The notes under the pieces were generated by a model. That model worked only from the letters and a program-made list of their open reading frames with translations, did not search any database and had not been told where the DNA came from. A stretch of DNA of 64,000 nt from Polyangium mundeleinium (lineage in GTDB: Bacteria; Myxococcota_A; Polyangia; Polyangiales; Polyangiaceae). The translations under genes and the position numbers were made by a program. The DNA lies in contig NZ_JAQNDO010000001.1 of NCBI RefSeq assembly GCF_028369105.1, positions 10,510,501 through 10,574,500 of the forward strand, in the 5' to 3' direction. Positions 59,301 to 64,000 of this stretch are shown here, piece after piece. Numbering within the stretch: the stretch's first letter is position 1; the number at the start of each line of letters is the position of its first letter.

Positions 59301-62300
59301 TGCTCGCCGAACACCAATGCCACGGCATCAGGCGTCCGCGCGACCTGCTCCTCGAAGAGCTCGTGAATGCACTGTTCGGGGGGGGCCGCCGCCGTGGCAT
59401 TCCAGGCTGCGAGCTGCCCGTACTCCGGCTCGGTGAGGAGATCGAGCTCGGACAGAGGTTTGCCCGGGTGCGCCACCATGTCGAGGAGCAGGGTGCGCAG
59501 GTGCCCCCCGATTCGCTCGACGTCTTCCTCGCGGAGCGCTGCGGGATCCCACATCCAGTGCAGGTTGAGCGTTTTGCTCGCCACCACCGCAATGGCGAGC
59601 GGATAGCTCGTCTGCTCGAAGCTCCGGAAGCCCACGATCGGCAGGACCTCGGCCTGCTGCGCAGCTTCGTCCACCGGGTAGTTCTCGAAGAGGAGGAGCG
59701 TGTCGAACAGCGCGCGGCCGCCGCCCACCGCGCACGATCGCTGCACCTCGTAAAGCGGCGTCGCCTCGTGGGCGCGCAGCTCGACCTGCTCGGCTTGCAG
59801 CCGCTTGAGCCATTCGACCACGCCCTCCGCTCCCGACCAGCGGGCCCGGAGCGGCAGCGTGTTGATGAACAAGCCGACCATCCGCTCGATGCCGGCGATT
59901 GGCGCGCTGCGACCGGAGGTCGTCATGCCAAGGACAACATCCGGTCGTCCCGCGTAACGGCCGAGGATCTGCGCGAGCGCCCCTTGCACCACCGTATTCA
60001 CGGTCAGGCCGTGCCGCCGTGCGAACGCCGTGACCTCCTCGGTCTCGGCGTCCGTCAGCGAGGCATTGCGATGCGCGTGCTCCCGCGTCGCCCCGGCAGC
60101 CATCGCCGCGGGAGGCGGAAATGGCAGCCGCGTCGGCTCCTCGACGCCGTCCAGGTAGGCGGCGAAAAACGCCGACGACGCCTGTTCGTCCCTCGTGGCG
60201 AGCCAGGCGATGTAGCGCTCATACGGCGCTGGTTCCGGCAATACGAGCTTGTTCCCGCCTCGGAGCGCGGCATAAGCGGCCTGCAGTTCTCCGAGCACGA
60301 CCGGCATCGACCAGCCGTCGGACAGGATGTGATGCGTGGTCTTCAGCATCCACGTCCGACCTCCGGGCATCCGCACGAGCGCAACCCGCGCCAGCGGAGC
60401 GCACGTGAAATCGAAGCCCGCGGCGCGCTCCTCGCGCTGCAGGGCTTCCCAGCGCGCCTCTGCCTCAGCCGCGTCCAGCACGGACCAGTCGTACGTCGGC
60501 ATTGCGAAGGAGATGCGGAGCCGCACCACCTGCAGCGGCTCCGGGACCCCCTGCCACACGAACGACGTCCGGTAGACCGCATACCGTGCGAACACGGTCT
60601 TCCACGCGCTCTCGAGGGCCGCGGCGTCCACCTCGCCGCCCAGCTCGAGCGCAAGCTGGACCGTGTAAGTCGGCGATTCCGGCTCACGCAGAGCGTGGAA
60701 CAAAAGGCCTGCCTGAAGCGGCGAGAGCGGGTAGATACTCTCCACGCCGCGCGTGGTCCCGAAGAGGCGGTCCAGGGCCTCTTGCCCGAGCCGCGCGAGC
60801 GGGAAGTCCGAGGGCGTGTATCCAAATGCCTCGCCCGAAGTGCAATGGGCGATGAGCCGCCGTAGCGAAGCGACGAACCGTGCCGCGAGCCGCTCCACCG
60901 TGGACGCGTCGTGCACCACGGGGCTGTACGTCCATTCGAACCGCAGGCGCCCCTGCCAAACGCCGCCGTTCACCGCAAGCGTATGCCACAGCCTCATCCG
61001 CGGGCTCGTAGACCTCCCCGTCGACGCGCCCGCCGGCCCGAGCAACCCTCGGCCCTGCGCCGCCATGTCGAGCTGTCCGAGGTAATTGAACACCACGGGC
61101 GAATCGACTGACAGCGAGGCTCGCACCGCCGCGTCCGGGTGCCCATACCGCAGCCAGCCGTACCCCACGCCTCGGCTCGGTACCGACCGGAGTTGCTCCT
61201 TGATCCCCTTCAGCAGCGCCGCAGGATCGTCGTTCCCCGGCACCGTCAGCCAAACGGGGAACATGGCCGTGAACCATCCGACGGTGCGGGACACGTCCAC
61301 GTCCTCGACCACCGCTTCGCGCCCGTGCCCCTCCAGGTCGACGCAGATGGTATTCGTCTTGCAAAACGCGCTCAGCGCGAATGCGAGCGCCGAAAGCAAG
61401 ACGTCATTGATCTCGGTGCGGTAGGCCGCGCTCACGGCGTGCAGAAGCGCTCGGGTCTCCTCCGCTGACAGCTCCACGTCCACCGTACGGCTCTCGCCCA
61501 CCGTGCCCGGCGCCGCCTTGCGGTCGAGCGGGAGCGGTGCCACGGCGCGCTCGCATTGCGCCTGCCAGTAGCCTAGCTCCTCCGACAGGCCGCCGCCGGC
61601 CACGAATCCGTGCAGCCGCTCCGACCATTGCCGGAACGAGGTCGTCTTGGCGGCGAGCTGCGGTGTTTGTCCGGCCAGCCGGACCTCGCAGGCGCGCTCG
61701 AGGTCATCGTGCAGAATGCGCCACGACACGCCATCCACGACGAGATGGTGCACGACGAGCAGGAGCCGCGTCCCTTCCTCGCCCAAATCCAACCACGCCG
61801 CGCGGGCGACCGGGCCCGTGAAGAGTGACAAACCTCCTTGCAGGGTATCCGCCACGTTCTGCACAGCGGCCTTGCGTGCCGAGGACGGCACCGCCGAGAG
61901 GTCCACCCGCTCGAGCGGCAGCGCCACCTCCTCCGCGTGGCTCTGCACCCACCCGGACTCCGCGCGGTGATACCGCAATCGCAGCGCGTCGTGTTGCCTC
62001 AACACGACCTGCAATGCCTCCGCCACGATCTCGGGCGATAGCGTGAACGACGGCGTCCACATCATCGCCTGATTGAAATGATGTATCTCTTCGGGGTCCT
62101 TGTTCAGGAACCAATGCTGGCTCGGCGTCAGCGAAGCCCTGCCGGTCACCGCGCCCTGCTCCACCAAAGCTTCGCTCGAGCTGCGCGCCGCCGGCGAAAG
62201 CTCCGCGACCGTCTGGTGCATGAACATGTCACGCACGGTCAAGTGCAAACCGGCTCGCTTGGCTCGCCCCACCACCTGGATCGCGAGGATCGAATCGCCT

Positions 62301-64000
62301 CCGAGCGCGAAGAAGTTGTCGTGGATTCCCACGGGCGTGGCGCGCAGCACCTCCGACCAGATCTCCGTGAGCGCTTGTTCCGCTTCCGTGCGTGGCGCGG
62401 CGTAGGCTGCCTCCGCGGCCTGTCGCGTGTCGTCCGGCGCAGGCAGCCGCCTGCGGTCCACCTTGCCGTTCGGCGAGAGCGGCAGCGCATCGAGGGAGAC
62501 GAAGGCCGACGGGATCATGTAATCGGGGAGCCTGCATTGCAGGTGCTCGCGCAACGCGCCCGCCGCCGGCGCGCCGTCCTTCCCCACCACATAGGCGACG
62601 ATTCGCTTGTCCCCCGGCGCATCCTCACGCGCCACGACGACGCACGACCCCACCGCGGCGTGCGAGCAGAGCGCCGCCTCGATTTCGCCTGTCTCGACTC
62701 GGAACCCTCGGATCTTCACCTGGTGATCGGCGCGACCCAAAAACTCAAGCTCGCCGTCTTCGTTCCAGCGCGCGAGATCCCCGGTGCAGTACATCCGGGC
62801 GCCAAGCTCCTTCGAGAAAGGATCCGGGACAAACCGCTCCGCCGTCATGCCAGGACGATTCAGATAGCCACGCGCCAGGCCCACCCCCGCGAGGTGGATC
62901 TCCCCTGCCATTCCTATGGGCACGGGCCGCTTGGCGCCATCGAGCACGTGGATCTGCACGCCGTGAACCGGTCGGCCGATCGAAAAACTCTCCGGCCGCT
63001 CTGGATCAAAATAAGCTTGCGCACCGAAGATGCTGAACTCGGTAGGGCCGTAGGAGTTCAGCACGTTCCGGCCCTTCGCCCACTGCGCCGCGAGCGCGGG
63101 CGAGGTCGTGTCGCCCGCCAGCGTGATATGGCGCAGATGGGGTGCGCGACAGTTCAGCACCCGCAGCATCGCGGGCGGGATGAACGACACCGTGATCCCA
63201 CGGTTCTCCAGGCACTCTGCAATGCCCTCGACCGCGCCGGAGGCATTGCTCGGCAACACACACGCGGCGCCGTTGCACAGCGATATCATCCAGTCGATGA
63301 TCGCTCCGTCGAACGCCACCGCTGCGCTCTGCAACACGCGATCGCTCGGATGGATCACGAAGTGCTCGCGCTGGAATGCCACACGCGCGGCCAGCCCCCG
63401 GTGTTCGTTGATCACCGGCTTGGGTTTGCCCGTGGAGCCTGAGGTGAACACCACGTAATTCGCATGCTCGGGCTTGACGCCGCTCTCGGGGGGAGCATCC
63501 GGCTGCGACGCCCATTGCGTCGCGTCCGCGTCGAGCCGCACCATCGTCACACCGGACGCCGTGAACCGGTCCTCAAGGCTTTCGTGCGTCAGCAGCACCG
63601 GTGCCTGCGCTTCGGATAGCAGGAGCGAGAGCCTGTCCGCCGGATATGCCGGATCCAGCGGCACGAATGCGCCGCCTGCCTTCAGGATCCCGACCAGGCC
63701 CACCACCATGTCGAACGACCGCTCCACGCACAGCGCCACGCGCACCTCGGGCCCAACGCCGAGAGAGCGAAGGTGGTGCGCCAGCCGGTTCGCCTGCGCC
63801 TCGAATTCACCATAGCTGAGCTGCCGGCCGTCCTGCTCGAGGGCCACGGCCCCCGGCGCCTTCGCCGCCTGCTCCGCCATGAGCTCGTGAATGCACCGCG
63901 CGGCGGGGTCCACTTTGGGCGTGTCGTTCCACGCGGCGAGTTTCTCCGTCTCCTCTTCAGTCAAGAGGTCCAAGTCCGACAAACGTTTGTCTGGGTGCGT
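55973..64000 (-). CDS. NRPS, upstream part: (C)-A1-PCP-E-C-A2(Ser)-PCP-C, begins outside window, frameshifted end
   Basis: The frame is open to the right edge. It enters at the tail of a C domain (THPDKRLSDLDLL). A1 (about 63945-62430) has FTSGSTGKPKP and positions D-G-I-F-T-A-S-I-F-K. PCP1 has LGGDSILA, E1 (about 62160-60830) HHLVVDGVSWR and VSRTVGWFTAMFP, so residue 1 here should be D. C2 (about 60740-59420) has HHILSDGWS. A2 (about 59370-57870) has FDVSGWE and positions D-V-W-H-F-S-L-I-D-K, a serine code. PCP2 has LLGGHSLLA. C3 (about 57560-56240) has HHIITDEWS. After LLTEEETE the frame shifts (ENSPRGTTRPKW...) and stops at 55973; the last 85 or so residues are not native. Confidence 0.92.
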   Translation of the reverse strand, partial: THPDKRLSDLDLLTEEETEKLAAWNDTPKVDPAARCIHELMAEQAAKAPGAVALEQDGRQLSYGEFEAQANRLAHHLRSLGVGPEVRVALCVERSFDMVVGLVGILKAGGAFVPLDPAYPADRLSLLLSEAQAPVLLTHESLEDRFTASGVTMVRLDADATQWASQPDAPPESGVKPEHANYVVFTSGSTGKPKPVINEHRGLAARVAFQREHFVIHPSDRVLQSAAVAFDGAIIDWMISLCNGAACVLPSNASGAVEGIAECLENRGITVSFIPPAMLRVLNCRAPHLRHITLAGDTTSPALAAQWAKGRNVLNSYGPTEFSIFGAQAYFDPERPESFSIGRPVHGVQIHVLDGAKRPVPIGMAGEIHLAGVGLARGYLNRPGMTAERFVPDPFSKELGARMYCTGDLARWNEDGELEFLGRADHQVKIRGFRVETGEIEAALCSHAAVGSCVVVAREDAPGDKRIVAYVVGKDGAPAAGALREHLQCRLPDYMIPSAFVSLDALPLSPNGKVDRRRLPAPDDTRQAAEAAYAAPRTEAEQALTEIWSEVLRATPVGIHDNFFALGGDSILAIQVVGRAKRAGLHLTVRDMFMHQTVAELSPAARSSSEALVEQGAVTGRASLTPSQHWFLNKDPEEIHHFNQAMMWTPSFTLSPEIVAEALQVVLRQHDALRLRYHRAESGWVQSHAEEVALPLERVDLSAVPSSARKAAVQNVADTLQGGLSLFTGPVARAAWLDLGEEGTRLLLVVHHLVVDGVSWRILHDDLERACEVRLAGQTPQLAAKTTSFRQWSERLHGFVAGGGLSEELGYWQAQCERAVAPLPLDRKAAPGTVGESRTVDVELSAEETRALLHAVSAAYRTEINDVLLSALAFALSAFCKTNTICVDLEGHGREAVVEDVDVSRTVGWFTAMFPVWLTVPGNDDPAALLKGIKEQLRSVPSRGVGYGWLRYGHPDAAVRASLSVDSPVVFNYLGQLDMAAQGRGLLGPAGASTGRSTSPRMRLWHTLAVNGGVWQGRLRFEWTYSPVVHDASTVERLAARFVASLRRLIAHCTSGEAFGYTPSDFPLARLGQEALDRLFGTTRGVESIYPLSPLQAGLLFHALREPESPTYTVQLALELGGEVDAAALESAWKTVFARYAVYRTSFVWQGVPEPLQVVRLRISFAMPTYDWSVLDAAEAEARWEALQREERAAGFDFTCAPLARVALVRMPGGRTWMLKTTHHILSDGWSMPVVLGELQAAYAALRGGNKLVLPEPAPYERYIAWLATRDEQASSAFFAAYLDGVEEPTRLPFPPPAAMAAGATREHAHRNASLTDAETEEVTAFARRHGLTVNTVVQGALAQILGRYAGRPDVVLGMTTSGRSAPIAGIERMVGLFINTLPLRARWSGAEGVVEWLKRLQAEQVELRAHEATPLYEVQRSCAVGGGRALFDTLLLFENYPVDEAAQQAEVLPIVGFRSFEQTSYPLAIAVVASKTLNLHWMWDPAALREEDVERIGGHLRTLLLDMVAHPGKPLSELDLLTEPEYGQLAAWNATAAAPPEQCIHELFEEQVARTPDAVALVFGEHELTYRELDQRSNQLAHHLRGLCVGPEVRVGLCVERSLEMVVGLLGILKAGGAYVPLDPGYPRERLAYMLMDARPAVLLTQERLEGRLPAHEVVTVYLDAGAARWQEQPVTPPDVEVGPDNAMYVIYTSGSTGRPKGVLNTHRGLDNRLRWMQRAYGLKASDAVLQKTPLSFDVSGWELWWPLLEGARMVIAAPEGHKDPRYLAALIEKRGVTVSHFVPSMFGVFLAATEPRERASLRLVFASGEALPAHLRGSWYGGSKGELHNLYGPTEAAIDVTSHACRADEEGPVPIGRPIDNTRTYVLDDDLRPVPVGVAGELYLSGVQLARGYLNRSELTAERFVPDPFSPEAGVRMYRTGDLACWREDGELEFLGRIDHQVKVRGFRIELGEIEAALATHGSVRGSVVVAREDASGDKRLVGYVVAAEEGWAPGALREHLSATLPEYMVPSAFVRLTELPLNPSGKVDRKALPSPEATRGEAETSYVAPRTETERALVAIWEELLDVRPIGAHDDFFLLGGHSLLAIRMMSAVKARLGRELSVVTLFQQSTVAALAASLDGMAKRLAPVAAFSPAPRGAADPAYADLSGAERRTWFADKLSPEALSYQVPQMFVLRGALSEPALRKSVVLLAERQEILRTTYPEVDGVPRRVVVESVSIPVRVEDVSALPEAGQEGALRALLDAEIRVRFDLGAGPLTRVLVVRIAAEHHVVLVLQHHIITDEWSSGVLLSELSRLYEACCRGEPASLPGLSYQFADYARSEQDALTGGGFGALRAYWKDKLAGVPRLQLPILRPAAGDGPGPEASVMLRIPAYASSALHALAREHSCTPFMAWYAVLTAVLSRYSGQKDFGLGAVIANREVPGAESLLGFFTNTVVLRTDLSGDPTFAELLLRARRTSLDAYEHQALPFDIVVQDQGLSRQAGENPLYDVAFFEVTSPSTGATAGWSPVLGAVHEGMATAKDALAVSVQHSAEGTVVEVLYDTRRVSRTAAERLCGHLRTVVTDAATHPDKRLSDLDLLTEEETENSPRGTTRPKWTPPRGAFTSSWRSRRRRRRGPWPSSRTAGSSAMVNSRRRRTGWRTTFALSALGPRCAWRCAWSGRSTWWWAWSGS
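56660..57930. repeat. Diverged direct repeat over condensation domain C3 and its PCP
   Basis: Partner of about 53500-54770. Shares AGDGPGPEASVMLRIPA and NREVPGAESLLGFFTNTVVL at protein level. Confidence 0.75.
62592..64000. repeat. Nearly identical 1.4 kb direct repeat over adenylation domain A1 (copy 2)
   Basis: Partner of 54883-56291. The left border is sharp: upstream of 62592 the two A domains differ (AYVVGKDGAPAAG against AYVVVKDGACTTG). The right border is not reached before the window ends. Confidence 0.9.

Noticed and set aside
1-64000. CRISPR array
   Set aside because: No regularly spaced short direct repeats were seen; the only strong repeats are NRPS domain duplications and IS ends.

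Overview
The window is GC-rich DNA that looks myxobacterial, most likely from the Sorangium/Polyangium side. The grounds are giant type I PKS genes fused to NRPS lines, a loading design with an N-terminal ACP and tandem acyltransferases, a TubC-type docking domain on the NRPS, and many degraded mobile elements. This assignment is an inference from gene style; no rRNA gene is present.

Left region (1-29077, all minus strand, read from right to left): a hybrid PKS-NRPS assembly line. The first protein (21341-29077) carries ACP-KS-AT-AT-DH-ER-KR-ACP. The second (17885-21334) is docking-Cy-A-PCP, with a cysteine-like adenylation code and no oxidase domain. The third starts at 17869 and runs off the left edge, with KS-AT-KR-ACP, KS-AT-DH-ER-KR-ACP, KS-AT-DH-KR-ACP and a further KS-AT. 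The expected intermediate is a short branched acyl starter, one fully reduced extension, a thiazoline from cysteine, then a polyketide chain. I cannot match it to a known product.

Middle region (29078-42545): a 0.7 kb divergent intergenic region, two small Lys/Arg-rich proteins and a UbiB/ABC1-family kinase on the plus strand, then about 10 kb of mobile DNA. The core of that stretch is nested. Group II intron 1 (32699-38986) has an IS1182-type element inside its domain V. Its reverse-transcriptase gene is interrupted by group II intron 2 (35157-37983), which itself carries an IS5/IS427-type element. Removing the inserts leaves two introns of about 1.93 and 1.91 kb and restores both the reverse-transcriptase frame and domain V. 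An IS66 element, a decayed sigma-factor gene and a decayed tyrosine recombinase beside a tRNA/tmRNA-like 3' end follow.

Right region (42545-64000, minus strand): the 3' part of a second cluster, a pure NRPS. The visible order is (C)-A1-PCP-E-C-A2(Ser)-PCP-C-[frameshift]-A3-PCP-C-A4-PCP-E. A1 and A3 lie in a nearly identical 1.4 kb repeat, and the second copy lacks one base, which splits the reading frame. Downstream, with start and stop codons overlapping, come two PvdE/SyrD-like ABC exporters, a small DUF6875-like protein and a solute-binding-like protein. A DUF697 membrane protein and an SPFH/band-7 protein follow after short gaps. This looks like one transcription unit for peptide synthesis and export, but no thioesterase is visible.
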